From Sciurus carolinensis (Eukaryota; Chordata; Mammalia; Rodentia; Sciuridae): a DNA stretch of 64,000 nt. The DNA lies in the NCBI RefSeq assembly GCF_902686445.1, contig NC_062219.1, positions 145,744,057 through 145,808,056 on the forward strand, written 5' to 3'. Shown here piece by piece: positions 9,722 through 20,049 of this stretch; the first letter of the stretch is position 1; each line of letters starts with the position of its first letter. A program made the translations under genes and the position numbers. Below the pieces are notes generated by a model. That model did not search any database, was not told the DNA's origin, and worked only from the letters and a program-made list of their open reading frames with translations.

Positions 9722-9844
9722 TGTTCCCTTTTTAATTGTTGCCATTCTAGTGGGTTTGTAAGGGGGCGCCTTACTGATTTTAATCTGCATTTCCCCATAA
9801 GTAACATAGCATTCGTCCAACTCCTCTTTCATATTTAGTCCTAC

Positions 9845-10160
9845 CTTAGTGTCTTTTCTGCTGCTAAAGAGAGTATCACCAGCTAGGTAATTTATGAAGA
9901 ACAAAGATTAATTTCTTAGGGTTCTGGAGCCTGGAAATACCAAGAGCACGCACCAGCATCTGCTGGGCTTCCTTTCCACTGCAAGACAGAGCAAGCTGCT
10001 GGCTGGAGTCTCTTTCTCTTGTACGAAGCCACTAATGCCATCCTGGGGGACCTGCCCTTAGGAGCTTGTCTAACCCTAATTATCCCAAAGACCCCACCTC
10101 CAAATCCATTCCCATATGGATTTGAGGATTACATTTCCAACCTAGGAGACATAGCAGGTT
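9845..10160 (-). mobile_element. MaLR-type LTR remnant
   Basis: ctgctgctaaagagagtatc, ctaggtaatttatgaagaac and cccaaagaccccacctcc are the reverse of a MaLR LTR. The 21920-22346 copy is related and better preserved. Confidence 0.6.
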
Positions 10161-10364
10161 CTTGGTTTCATTGACCAGGACTTCTCCCCAGCCACCTCCA
10201 AGTCTCCGCTGGACCTAAAGTGTGCATCAGAGGTGAACTCCAAAGAGAAAATCAGGAGCTGTTACTAAAAGGAGAGCGGGAAGATCTGGTTGGCCCAAAA
10301 TAACAAATGCCCACCATCTCCTCTTCCTCCCACAGACCTCTATTCTGCTCTGTCTTGACCTATC
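10161..10364. other. Unique sequence
   Basis: Nothing recognised. Confidence 0.45.
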
Positions 10365-10690
10365 AAGACCCCACCCATCCTTCAAGGCCAAATATCAACT
10401 CTCCGTCACCCAGAGAGTTTGTCCCAACCCTCTCCTGCCTCTCCACCCCCGTCAAATTCGCCACGGTAGTTTCCCTCAGCCTCTCACGTGGCCATTCTCT
10501 TGCTACACAATTCTTTTTCGGGATTCGTGAATTTGGATTTTGTCCACCCTATCACATAATAACCTTTTAAAGATTAGGGTCAGTTCTGCTGCAACTTGGC
10601 ACCGTATCTCACACAGAGCAAAGCACACGTTCATTCATGCGTTCATTGAACAAATATTTATTGAACATCTTTCGTGCGCCAAGCCTGGAG
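10365..10690 (+). repeat. Old L2/MIR-type remnant
   Basis: cccatccttcaaggccaaat, cagagagtttgtcccaaccc and later cattgaacaaatatttattg with cgccaagcctgg resemble the 3' end of an L2-class LINE. Confidence 0.5.
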
Positions 10691-11054
10691 AGCTGCAGTC
10701 GCACATTGTGTGCTAGAGAATGGTATTCAATGAGGAACAAGATAAACACAAGCTTTCCTGCCTCAGCGAAGCTTATAATTCTATGGGGGATGGGGGGGGG
10801 TGCGGAACAGATAAGAAACAGCTAATAACAGCCCAAGGTGGTTAGCATGGGTAGTACTCCAACAGGGGAAGGAGCGTGGAACAGGAGCATACGGGTCTAG
10901 AAGGTACGTGAGGCTGGAAGGTGAGTAGCCAGTGCAGATGACTTCATGGGATTGTATTCAATGCAAATGGTTTAAATGAAAGTTACCAAATACATAACCA
11001 CGAGGAACATGGTCCAATAAGAAAAAAGGTGGAATTAAAGGGGTGTCTGCCTAT
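10691..11054. other. Unique sequence
   Basis: Includes a G run at 10787-10801. No gene seen. Confidence 0.45.
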
Positions 11055-11345
11055 TTTTAAGAAATTAATATATTTTTATTCAATGCATAGTAATCGTGCA
11101 TATTTACGGGGAACGGTGTGAGCAGATCCGGGTAACTGGCACGTCTGTGTCTCTTGACCGTCTCGGAGATACACATGATGGGTTGTCTGATTTGCCTCTG
11201 ACACACTTCCACACCCTGCCTGGGGTATTTTGTAAGAGCAGGGAAGGATGTTCACAAAGGTAAGAAACCAGAGGCCCCCACCAGGAGCAAGAACCAGGGC
11301 GCGAGCGCCGGCCATGAGCTGTCCAGATGTGGCAGTGTGAGCATT
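11055..11345. repeat. Old L1 3' region fragment
   Basis: tagtaatcgtgcatatttac ggggaac and gagcagatccgggtaactgg recall the mammalian L1 segment with 'gtacatatttatggggtaca' and 'gatcagggtaattagcat'. Strand and subfamily are not assigned. Confidence 0.45.
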
Positions 11346-11439
11346 TCGCTGGTGTGCAAAACACAGGGATTAGGGAGGAGGGGGGAGGAGGGGAGGAAAG
11401 GGCTGAAAAGAGGTTACAAATTGCAAAAAGAAATAACAG

Positions 11440-11960
11440 CATTTATTTCTAAATGACAACTCTTTATCTTCCTACCCCAGGCCTATTTGTTGACAAGCCA
11501 TTCTGTCACAATTTATTGGCCAAGGGAAGAGCGGGCCGTGTTCGGGCGGTGCAGTAGGCCTTGGTCTTGTCTCGGTTGGAATTCAAGGGGCTTCCCATCA
11601 GCAATCAGCCTCCTAATGGGCAAGAGGCACCTCTGGGAACGGAATGTGACAAGGCTTGTCACAACTGTCAGGCAGTCGCAGGGAGTCCTTTTCAGTCTCG
11701 CCTGTTGGACCTTCAGGACGAAAGCGGAAACCAGAGCGAGAGGCAGCGCAGACGGCAGTGAGGCACAGCGCCCTATTTAAAAATCCGGATGAATTAAGCA
11801 GTGTGGGCCAAGCACCCGGTGCATCCTGGGGCTGCGGGCAGACTGGGGTGTCTCCCGAGCAACTCTCCCTGGCCCCCTCGCTCTCTCCTCCAGACTTTCA
11901 ATCACCAGGCTGCAGCGAATTACAATTGCTTGAGAAATCAAGCCGGTGGTAGTGGGCCCA
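11440..11960. promoter_or_regulatory. Candidate conserved non-coding block A
   Basis: Repeat-free. A reverse CCAAT (tttattggcc at 11513-11522) precedes a GC-rich stretch. cagcgaattacaattgcttg and cagataaaagcc at 11913-11970 hold homeodomain-like AATTA/CAATTG and GATAAAA words. Conservation is inferred from texture only. Confidence 0.3.
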
Positions 11961-12404
11961 GATAAAAGCCACCCGAGGACAGACTTCCCCCTGAGGCTGT
12001 GACAGGCTCCTCCTCGGCTCCACAGTGCAGAAGCCCATTGGGGACGTAAATCAGCTGCAGTGTAGATGCAGTCACACCCTAAAAAGAAACGATGTCCCAG
12101 ACTAGAGAAGCTGCAGAGCAGCCAGGGGACAGAAAAGAACCAGGACAGGAGGCAGGGGCTCTCCAGGTCCCAGGGCCACCAAGAGGCAGACTTGACCTTG
12201 ACCCTTTGACTTGGGGAAAGAGCTGGAATGTGACATTCGCAGGCCTCACATCGGACTCCCATTGGGGACAAACTCAAAGAGATGTCGGGGGCAAGGGAGA
12301 AGGGGCAGAGGAAGAGTCCAGTGCAGGACCAGCAGGATAGGAAAAGACCTCAAGCTAAAAACAAACGTTTTCTATGTTCTTGACACAACTCGCAGCTCCT
12401 CCCA
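11961..12404. other. Unique sequence
   Basis: No repeat or gene seen. The 166-codon minus-strand ORF at 11777-12277 has no recognisable domain and crosses candidate block A. Confidence 0.45.

Positions 12405-12437
<33 letters not shown>
12405..12437. repeat. (CA)n microsatellite
   Basis: About 16 CA units. No SINE adjoins it, which is unusual in this window. Confidence 0.95.
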
Positions 12438-12439
<2 letters not shown>

Positions 12440-12779
12440 AACCCCAACCCCAACTCATCTGTCTTGAAGATAAACATGCTTTCTTTAAACTTGAAAACCT
12501 GTCTTCCATTAATTCTGGTTTGGAGAGCATAGCTTCCCCCGCTGACTGATTACAGAAAATTGCTTATCTGAAGAAACGTGGGCTCCCTCTTGCCGACAAT
12601 GGCGTCCACTCTGGACAAGGAATGTGGTCTTGGAGACCTTGGCACAGAGAGGCCAGAGCGACAAGCAGCTCCAGGCCACCCAGGTGTAAAGGGGAAAGAG
12701 GACAGAGCGGTTGGCAGGCAGGCCCTGGCGCCCTCGATCGCCAGCACACAGCCCGATCCAGGACCCGCACCACAGAAGG
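12438..12779. other. Unique sequence
   Basis: Several overlapping ORFs of 65-93 codons on both strands, none recognisable. Confidence 0.45.
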
Positions 12780-13520
12780 CACAGCTGCATTTGGTCTTCT
12801 AATTACTTCACTGTCTAATTCATGCTAACACAGCAATTAGTGAGAAAGCTCAAACACTCATACACATTAGCCCGACGACATTTAATTATGACATTAGATG
12901 TATTGCACTTCGTGAGATATGTAGCTTAGCGAGTAATAAGGAATCCACACGTCTGGCCCATCTAAACGACGATGCAGCAATAAAAGTAAAGGCAAGCCGC
13001 GAAGCCCTCACTGTGTCATCACAAGAAAATGTTGCGACGGGTGCATTTTTATGTGAAATATGCCACTTCCAGAGGCCGACTAGAAATCCAGTCTCTCCGG
13101 CTCAGAAAACATGGTTAGGTCTTGATTAAAAAACAAGAAAGGAGGAAAGAAAGAGAAAGACTGTGTTTGATTATTGCTTGACATTTCCACTCTCATTTTT
13201 CAGTACCTTCGACATAGCAGAAAATTCGGAGGAAATGCGACATTTTTTTGCTGGCAGAGTCCGTGGGACGTGCCGTGCGCTATTGGTATACACCGGGCCT
13301 GCTCGGGAGACATGATTAATAGCCCAGCAGCACCGCCAAAAAGCACATAAATCTGGCCATCCACGGGGTAATTGACACACTGCTTGTCTCGCAGACACCT
13401 CGAGCACTCGCTTATCGCGTTCTAATCCCCAGGTGGGCATTGGAAGCCGCTGATTATGCAATGCACACTTGCTGACACTACAGTTTGGGGGTCTGTTCCT
13501 TATAGCACCCAATTAGCTGT
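12780..13520. promoter_or_regulatory. Candidate conserved non-coding block B
   Basis: 740 bases without any repeat, AT-rich yet retaining many CpGs (for example cccgacgac, aaacgacgatg, tatcgcg). Clustered homeodomain-type words: tctaattact, gcaattagtg, tttaattatgac, ggggtaattgac, cccaattagc. gattatgcaatg and tttttatgtg are also present. This is the texture of a developmental enhancer; there is no direct proof. Confidence 0.4.
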
Positions 13521-14381
13521 GCCACATGAATCCCTCCTCCCCTTGATCAACCTTGACCAGGTGTCAAGCACCCGCTGAATGAATATAGGTGACCACAGGC
13601 CTTAACAGGGTCTGGAGGAGGTACCCCCACCTCCAGATGCCACACCACGTCCTCGCGGGCTTCAGACTTGCCAGGCCCCTGCTTCAGTTCCTCACATCCA
13701 GAGGGCACCGCATCTGCCACCAAGTGCCGTGGACAGGACACGGGTCTAGGTTCCCCAACAACACGTCACCTGGGTTTCCAGTTCGCTACACATCTCTGCC
13801 TTCCAGATAAAGATGCAACGACTCTACCCTCTGACTTGTTCCATGAACTAAAAAATTAGGGCACCTTTTCTGGTCCTTGAGGTTTTTGGCCTTTCTATGA
13901 AAATTTTTAGAAGGAAAGCAATACCACACTGACTTAGCAGAGAAGCCAGGGTGAGGATTAAAGATTACATAATGAACAAGCTGGAAAACCCTTTGAAAGC
14001 ATAAAATGCCATCGGAGTCGTTATTAGCATTGTCACTAATCACCTCGGTTCATCACGTACAGTAAACACGAGACAATAAAGAGGGGACTCCTAAATGCAG
14101 TATCAGCAGCGAGACCATTTATTACAGCGCTATTTGCTTGGATTCCATTACAGTTATAAAATTCTGTGCCCATCTAGGGCTTTACAGTCCGAGTGCTGTT
14201 CAAGCACGGGCCCTAATTGCACTGATCCTCGAACACGCAGGGAGCAGCAGAGAAAGGCCACTTGGAATTGTACGACTCGCCGCCTAAGCAGATCCCAGCC
14301 AGATCTGGGGGGCCTCTTGCTATGGGTGGCATCTAGAAACTTCTAAACTCTGAAGAAGTTCCCAGGTGAGTCGTACATGTA
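13521..14381. other. Unique sequence
   Basis: Repeat-free and continuous with block B. No exon signature I can defend. Confidence 0.45.
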
Positions 14382-14466
14382 TTTTTTTTTTCTTTGCAGG
14401 GCTGAGGATAGAACCCAGCTCCTCGCACATGCTAAGCACGTCTCTACCACTGAACTACACCCCCGG
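14382..14466 (-). mobile_element. ID SINE
   Basis: gcagggctgaggatagaacc, cgcacatgctaagcacg and tgaactacacccccgggc. Confidence 0.87.
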
Positions 14467-14632
14467 GCACCATGTAATATTTTTAAAGCACGAATAATTA
14501 ATGTCAAGCATTGTACACATACAGAAGTTTAGGTGTCTTTCTCCTATGTGGGGATTCTGCATCCAGGATACAATGATCCTGCCATTGGGGCCTATGATTT
14601 GTGTGTTCACCATGGAAATAGTCTGTAAGAAG

Positions 14633-14823
14633 TCAAGCACAGAGGCACACATCTGTGATCCCAGCCACTCAGGAGGCTGAGGCAGGAGGATCAAAAGTTT
14701 GAGGCCAGCCTCAGCAACTTAGCAGAAGCCTGTCTCAAAATAAAATTAAAGAGGGTTGTGGGTGTGACTCAGTGCCTAGCCTGTACAAGCCCCTGGTGTC
14801 CACCCCAACCCTGAAAAAAAAAT
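14633..14823 (+). mobile_element. MEN-type SINE
   Basis: gcacagaggcacacatctgt, gaggccagcctcagcaactt and a diverged ID half gtgggtgtgactcagtgcc with an A tail. Confidence 0.9.
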
Positions 14824-14849
14824 TCTGAAAGAAAATCTTTGTCTTGCTG

Positions 14850-15140
14850 TTAATGACATTGCCGGTCTGCAAGTTTTCATAGTGATAATTCCTAAGGAGA
14901 GTGAGTATAAACGCCAGGAAACACAATGACTTCGCTGTACATTGTCACTACGTCACTGTCTCGTCATTTTTGTCGCTGTCATTTTCACCTGGGAAATAAG
15001 CTCCAGCCTTAGATCATTCTTATACAATATTGATGATATTTCCGATGCTTTGTTGTTCGTTTTCATGTAAATTGATAGCTTCCACTCTAACAGCAATTCT
15101 GTCCTACGCTAATAAGAGCAGAACAGGGTACCCTCAGGAT
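14850..15140. promoter_or_regulatory. Candidate conserved non-coding block C
   Basis: Repeat-free. Contains cgtcac/cgtcat words (tacgtcactg, tctcgtcattt) and atattgatgatatttccgat. CpGs are retained in AT-rich context. Inference only. Confidence 0.3.
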
Positions 15141-15178
15141 TTGGCATTTTCCAGGTTTAAAAAGCATATTCCATGCGG

Positions 15179-15402
15179 TGCCAGGCCTGGTGGTACACAC
15201 CCGTAACCTCAGCAAGGTTACAGGTCACCTCTGAGGCTGTAACTCCCGAGGCTGAGGCAGGAGGATCATAAGCTCAAAGCCAGCCTCAGCAACTTAACAA
15301 GGCCCTGTCTCAAAATTAAATATAAAAAAAGCTGGGAGTGTGGCTCAGTGGTTAAGTGCCCCTGGGTTCAATTCCTGGTACCCACTCCCCGCAAAAAAAT
15401 TC
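15179..15402 (+). mobile_element. MEN-type SINE with internal duplication
   Basis: tgccaggcctggtggtacac, then an extra segment before ctcccgaggctgaggcagg, and gctgggagtgtggctcagtg. The insert of about 40 bases repeats the cctcagcaaggttac/ctctgaggctgtaac words. Confidence 0.9.
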
Positions 15403-15709
15403 CTGCGGTCTCCAAAGTAGAGTTGCTGTACCCCTAGAATGTGTGCCAGGCGATCCCCTGGGACCCAGAAAGGAAATAGCAAAAGCTCTGTTTCATTTAT
15501 TGTATTCTATTTTACTTTGGAAAAATAATGAAATAAATCATATTAACATGTTATACTATTTGAGAATAGAGGGCATCCATATACATGTTATCGAGAACGT
15601 TTTTCTGATACTGGGTGAGCAACATGGTTTGAAGAGTGCATAAAAAATGAGAAATATTTTCTTGGTGTATTAGACAAGATTCTACTTCTTCTTTTATATT
15701 AGAAATGAT
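15403..15709. other. Unique AT-rich sequence
   Basis: Nothing recognised. Confidence 0.45.
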
Positions 15710-15887
15710 TTGGGTGGCACATGCCTATCATTCCAGTGACACAGGAGGCTGAGACAGGAGGATGGCAAGTTTGAGACCAGTCCCAGCAACTTGGGGAGAT
15801 CCTGTCTCAAAAATAATAAATAAATAAATAAAAGGGCTGGGAGTGCGGCCCAGTGGCAGTTCAATCCTCAGTATTGCAAGAAAAAAG
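15710..15887 (+). mobile_element. MEN-type SINE with shortened ID half
   Basis: ggtggcacatgcctatcatt, tctcaaaaataataaataaa, gggctgggagtgcggcccag; the ID half lacks the segment between A and B boxes. Confidence 0.88.
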
Positions 15888-15950
15888 GAGGGAAGTGGGA
15901 GAAGGAGGAGGAGGAAGAGGAGGGGAAGGAGGAGGAGGGGGAGAAGTCTT
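15888..15950. repeat. (GGA)n purine tract at a SINE 3' end
   Basis: Plus-strand polypurine, mainly GGA and GGAA units, continuing the SINE A tail. Confidence 0.92.
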
Positions 15951-16739
15951 TGCAGGAAGAAGGCAATACATTTTTATTGACAAGAATCTGCTAAGGTCCC
16001 TGGAGTCAGAGGACTTGTCAGTCTGAGCTGCGATTTCAGTCCTCCTCCACCCAACAGTTAGAGAGGACGTTGGGCTCCCGGCGTAGTTCTGACCACATTG
16101 AATTGTGAGCAAGATGCACTATGAAGTATTCTCAGAAACCCCAGCATCTCTGCCCAGAGCAACACTGTGTTATGTCCAAAAAAAAAAAAAGAAAAATTCC
16201 TTTGCATGAATTATTCTCAAAAAAGATCTCACTGCAGCGCTGGATCAGAAGTTCCCGCTGATGTCCCAGCTGCCTGCCTGGGGAACCTGCCACCCACTAC
16301 GGTGTGCGGCTTCATGAGTGGGACTCAGCTTCCCTCCCTCATCACCTGCCTCGCAGACTCAACCCAGCCTCCTGCCAGGGCAGCGTCAAAGCCAGGGACC
16401 CAGATTCTGCAGGAGAAGGCAAGATCCGTCTCCCCTGCCCTGCATCCCACTGCTGCCCAGTGACTCACAGGTTCCTTGAGAGGAATTTCCACTGTGACCC
16501 AAGTTGGGGGCAGAAAGGCAAAGTCCCAAGACAAGGGACCTGTGGCAAGGAGGCAGGCCCCTGGGAGACCGTCCACAGAGGAAGCTGCCACCTGGTCAGA
16601 AACGAGATCACAAGTAGGACCCAGACCAGAGGCAAAGGAGGGCCGTGTTCCTAAGCACAGGGCCCTGTGGAAATTTACCACAGCCTCGCCAGCACCATCC
16701 AACAGAAATGTCATGCAAGCCATCTGCATGATTTAAAAT
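15951..16739. other. Unique sequence
   Basis: Overlapping ORFs on both strands (16304-16654, 16325-16729) share the same bases and look like chance. A poly(A) run at 16178-16190 has no SINE body before it. Confidence 0.5.
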
Positions 16740-17560
16740 TTTCTATATCACTCACAATATTCAGAAGGTAGAAACACTGATAAACAAAATGTAGAATATT
16801 ACTCAGCCCTGAAAGAGAAGCAAGCTCTGTCACTTACTACAGCAGGAATGACCCTGGAGGACTTTATGCCAAGTGATTGGTCAAAGTTCGTGGGAGGCCA
16901 TAAACCTGTTTTGGCCTGAGATCCTACATTGAGTCCCAGCAGACCCAACCAAATCAGCAGAATGGAGTTGCTCATGCTAGATACCACAAAACTGAAGTGA
17001 ACTCAGAAACAGGCCAGTTTTTAAAAAGGGGGGGGGAGATTCACCGCAACCAAAAGGGGCCCAGTTTACCTGAGTGAGCACCATTTAAATGTTCTCTCTG
17101 TTTTAATCTTACAAGGAAAATAACTTGGCAGCAACCAATTTGCTTTTCGTTCTTTATTTCTGCTTTCTTCAGCCCTTTTCTGCCTATAAAGCCAGTTTCC
17201 TCCGCTCAACTCATCAGAACGTTTGTTCTGTTTTACGGAATGAGTTGTCGCCTGATTCTAGAATCACAGATACAGGCCTAGTAAGTTTTCAACTAAATTT
17301 GTTGTAATTTTGTCTTTTGACAGAGTCCACGTGCATGAGGTTCCTCAAATAGTCAGATTCACAGAAAGTAGAACTACGGCTTCCAGGGACTGGGGGGCGG
17401 GAATGGGCGTTAGCGTTCGTGGGGACAGTGTCAGTGTGGGAAGACAAAAACGTTCTGCAGATGAATGGCAGTGGTGATTTTGCCAACTAGGAACCTAATA
17501 GTGCTGAAGTGTCATGTAGAAATAGTTAGGACGTCAAATCATGTCACGTACATTCTGCTG
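16740..17560 (+). mobile_element. Old L1 3' end, interrupted by an LTR
   Basis: Left part: gtagaatattactcagccct and gaatgaccctggaggac (ORF2 end). The right part resumes at about 17318 with gcatgaggttcctcaaatag, acagaaagtagaactacgg and gggactggggggcggg (3' UTR). The two parts join correctly once the LTR at 16875-17315 is skipped. Confidence 0.65.
16875..17315 (+). mobile_element. LTR, ERVL-like, inserted in an old L1
   Basis: taaacctgttttggcctgag, agtcccagcagacccaacc and atggagttgctcatgct parallel the LTR at 5905. A TATAA-type box (cctataaagcc, 17184-17194) and a U5-like end follow. No viral coding region is present. Confidence 0.6.
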
Positions 17561-17604
17561 CAAAAAAGTCCCTAGGAGTCATATTAACAATTTTAAAAAA
17601 ACAG

Positions 17605-17668
17605 AGTTGGTACATGCACAAAGGCCCTGAGCTCAGTCTCTAACACCAGAAGAAGAAAAAAAAAAAGA
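17605..17668 (+). mobile_element. Degraded ID SINE
   Basis: gagttggtacatgcacaaag gccctgagctcagtctctaac with an AAG tail. Confidence 0.5.
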
Positions 17669-17991
17669 TGGAAATAGACAATTCATTTTAACAGTATATT
17701 TCCTCTGACCCAAGATATTCAAAACAATATCATTTCACCAGGTAGTCAACGTAGCTATTAATAAGTTATTTTGCCTTCTTCATCACTGTGTCTAATTTCC
17801 TGTGTGTGTTTTATACTTACGCACGTCTCAAAACAGCCAACTCCACCCCAGGTGCTCAGTGGCCACACGTGGCTGATGACCACGGAACCAGACGACACTG
17901 ACCTCCAGAAGAGGAGATTCAGGGAAGAAAACCTGAAACCGTCCTGCATCCTCTGGGCCCCAGCTGTGTGCCAGAGGTGCCCTTTCAAGAA
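17669..17991. other. Unique sequence
   Basis: No gene recognised. Confidence 0.45.
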
Positions 17992-18182
17992 AGCCAAGTG
18001 GCACACGCCCGAAATCCCAGCGACTCAGAAGGCCGAGGCCTGAGGATCACAGGTTCAAAGCCAGCTTCAGCAACTTAGCGGGGAGGCCCTAAGCAACTTA
18101 GGGAGACCCTGTCTCAAAATAAAAAACAAAAAGCGCTGGGGATGTGGCTCAGTGGTTAAGTGACCACTTAAAAGTAAAAATA
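17992..18182 (+). mobile_element. MEN-type SINE
   Basis: gccaagtggcacacgcccg, gcttcagcaacttagcgggg and gctggggatgtggctcagtg; the B box is lost where the purine tract begins. Confidence 0.88.
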
Positions 18183-18337
18183 GGAAGAAAGGAGGGAAGG
18201 AGGGAAGGAAGGAGGGAGGGAGGGAGGAAGGGAAGGAGGGAAGGAGGAAGGGAAGGAATGAAGGAAGGAGGGAGGAAGGGAAGGAATGAAGGGAAGGAGG
18301 GAGGGAGGGAGGAAAGGAAGGAAGGAGGGAAGGAAGC
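18183..18337. repeat. (GGAA/GGGA)n polypurine array
   Basis: About 155 bases with no plus-strand pyrimidine except two T in ggaatgaagg and its repeat. It lies between a MEN and an ID element and encodes only artefactual Arg/Glu/Gly ORFs. Confidence 0.95.
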
Positions 18338-18344
18338 TGGGGGA

Positions 18345-18430
18345 GGTTCGGAGTGGCGCTCGGTGTGCAGCACTTGCCTGGCATGCTCCAGGCCCTGGGT
18401 TCCATCCCCAACACCAAAAAAGAAAATAAA
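18345..18430 (+). mobile_element. ID SINE
   Basis: ggttcggagtggcgctcggt, cagcacttgcctggcatgc and ctgggttccatccccaacac. Confidence 0.88.
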
Positions 18431-18559
18431 AGGAAAGGAGAAGGCCATTTCTCTACTGGTAGGACAGAAAGAAGAGCTGAAAACCTAGGACTGTAGGGAA
18501 AGTGTTCCATCGCGAGGAGCAGAATAACAACAATGTCCGGCACCTTAAACATCTACCCC

Positions 18560-18720
18560 TTGCCAGGCTCTATTCCCAGTGAAAAGCCTGTGTCCTTCAC
18601 TCTTCAGAGTCAGGCGCCTGCGCAGCTGGCCTAGGAGGGTCATCCTCATGGCTCAGGGTGAAAGCAGAGAGGAGGGCGCTGCCCAGGCCACAAGCTGGTG
18701 AGGTGGAGCCGGGGTTCAAG
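18560..18720 (-). repeat. MIR SINE remnant
   Basis: ttgccaggctctattcccag at the 3' side and gtggagccggggttcaagtcc at the tRNA-like side, in reverse orientation. Confidence 0.5.
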
Positions 18721-19096
18721 TCCACAGCGTGGTGGCCGCACTGCGGGGCACTGCACTCCGCCTTCCCCGAGTCTCAGGGCCTACCAGAGGCGGGAGCCCG
18801 AGGGCACTTCAGGGGGCTGCTTCCTGGCACACTGGAGGTGCACAAGTGTCTACAGGGGGAGAGGTGGGCAATGGCGAAGGCACCAGGAGCCACGGACGGC
18901 CCGGGAAGGAATCTGGACAGAGGTGTGACGCAGCCCCAAAAGAAAGCGCAGCACAGGGGGTCCAAGACCCGGCCACGGTGGCACATCACCGGCTTGAGCT
19001 CAACAACAAGCAAGATGGACCAGGCCGCCACCGTCAACGGCACCATCCGAGATGGCAGGCGAGGGCAACAGTGGCAGAATTTACTCTACGCTCTCA
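18721..19096. other. Unique GC-rich sequence
   Basis: Holds part of a 187-codon ORF (18658-19221) that runs into the next SINE. The ORF starts within a MIR and ends in SINE poly(A), so it is not credible. Confidence 0.5.
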
Positions 19097-19325
19097 GCCA
19101 GGTGTGGTGGCCCTCGCCAGTAATCCCAGCACCTCCGGAGGCTGAGGCCGGAGGATCACAAGTTCAAGGCCAACCTCAGCAACTTAGCAAATCCCTGTCT
19201 CAAAATAAAAAAAAAAAATAAGGGACTGGGGGTGTGGCTATGTGGAAGAGTACTTGCCTAGAATGCATGAGTCCCTGGGTTCGATCCCTAGCACCACCAA
19301 CAAATAAATAAATAAATAGATAATA
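19097..19325 (+). mobile_element. MEN-type SINE
   Basis: agccaggtgtggtggccctc, ctcaacttagcaaatccc-type junction, and an ID half with a full gagtacttgcctagaatgc segment; tail (AAAT)n. Confidence 0.92.
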
Positions 19326-19400
19326 AAAAGAATCGGGACTTGACTCAGTGGTAAAGCACCCTCAACCAGGCTCAATCCTCAGTGCACACACACACAAAAA
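19326..19400 (+). mobile_element. Partial ID SINE in series
   Basis: aaaagaatcgggacttgact, cagtggtaaagcaccctc and ctcaatcctcagtg with a short CA tail. Confidence 0.75.
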
Positions 19401-20049
19401 GAATCTCCACTCTGAAGCCAATGAGACTGTGGCCATCAGAGGTGTGGACACAAGGAATTGCCACTTAGGTGAGATAACAGGGTGTTGAATATCCCAAAAA
19501 GTCCGGAGAACATTCCGAGAGCTCTAGTGACTTTTGAGATGAGATTCTTCCCTCGAGAGAGAAGACTAGAACCCTGGACAGGGAAGTTCACGAGCCCCCG
19601 GTACACAGAACTTGACCTTCAGAGCCAGTTGCTCACACTTCTTCTACTTCCCTCTGCTCTGCTAGAAATCAAAGAAAATAAGAAGGTCCTTCTATGGCGA
19701 TTTCTCCCTGGAGACCGAGGGAGGCACCAGGGGATGACATGGTGACTCCTCTGCCAGAGAACTTAAGACACCAGGTTTCCATATTCTGGGTGTGTGAAAT
19801 CAGATCAGAGTTAATAAACAGCACAAGAATAAACAGCTTAATTTTTCCTTCAAAGAGAGAAAACCAGGCAAACCCGAGTACAGAGCGCAGCATCCAGATC
19901 TCCTGCGCCAAGCGGCTCTGCTCATTATCACGTTACTGCCACAGGAGCCCCCGGCCTCCCGTGGAGCCCGAGGAGCCGAGGTGAGCTGCTCCCCCGTTCC
20001 ATCCCCGTTGTCAACCACTCCTGTCATCTCTGAGCGCGTGCTGAGCCGC
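19401..20049. other. Unique sequence
   Basis: No gene or repeat recognised. Confidence 0.45.

Larger units (their letters stand above)
6951..9844 (-). mobile_element. Ancient antisense L1 fragments split by later insertions
   Basis: Pieces at about 6951-7010, 7099-7256, 7454-7550, 8825-8837, 9042-9190, 9321-9505 and 9722-9844 read in order as the reverse of an old L1 3' part. Examples are cattcactcaaaataatg, attgatggacatttgtgctg, gccattctagtgggtttg and tctgcatttccccataag. Seven SINEs and the FTL retrocopy interrupt it. The coding sense is decayed. Confidence 0.65.

Noticed and set aside
11777..12277. 166-codon minus-strand ORF as a gene
   Set aside because: No recognisable domain, no splice or polyadenylation context, and three plus-strand ORFs overlap the same bases.
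18067..18552. Pro/Ser-rich ORFs on the minus strand and Glu/Gly/Arg-rich ORF on the plus strand
   Set aside because: They come from the GGAA array between two SINEs.
18658..19221. 187-codon plus-strand ORF
   Set aside because: It starts in a MIR remnant, ends in the poly(A) region of a MEN element and contains no known domain.
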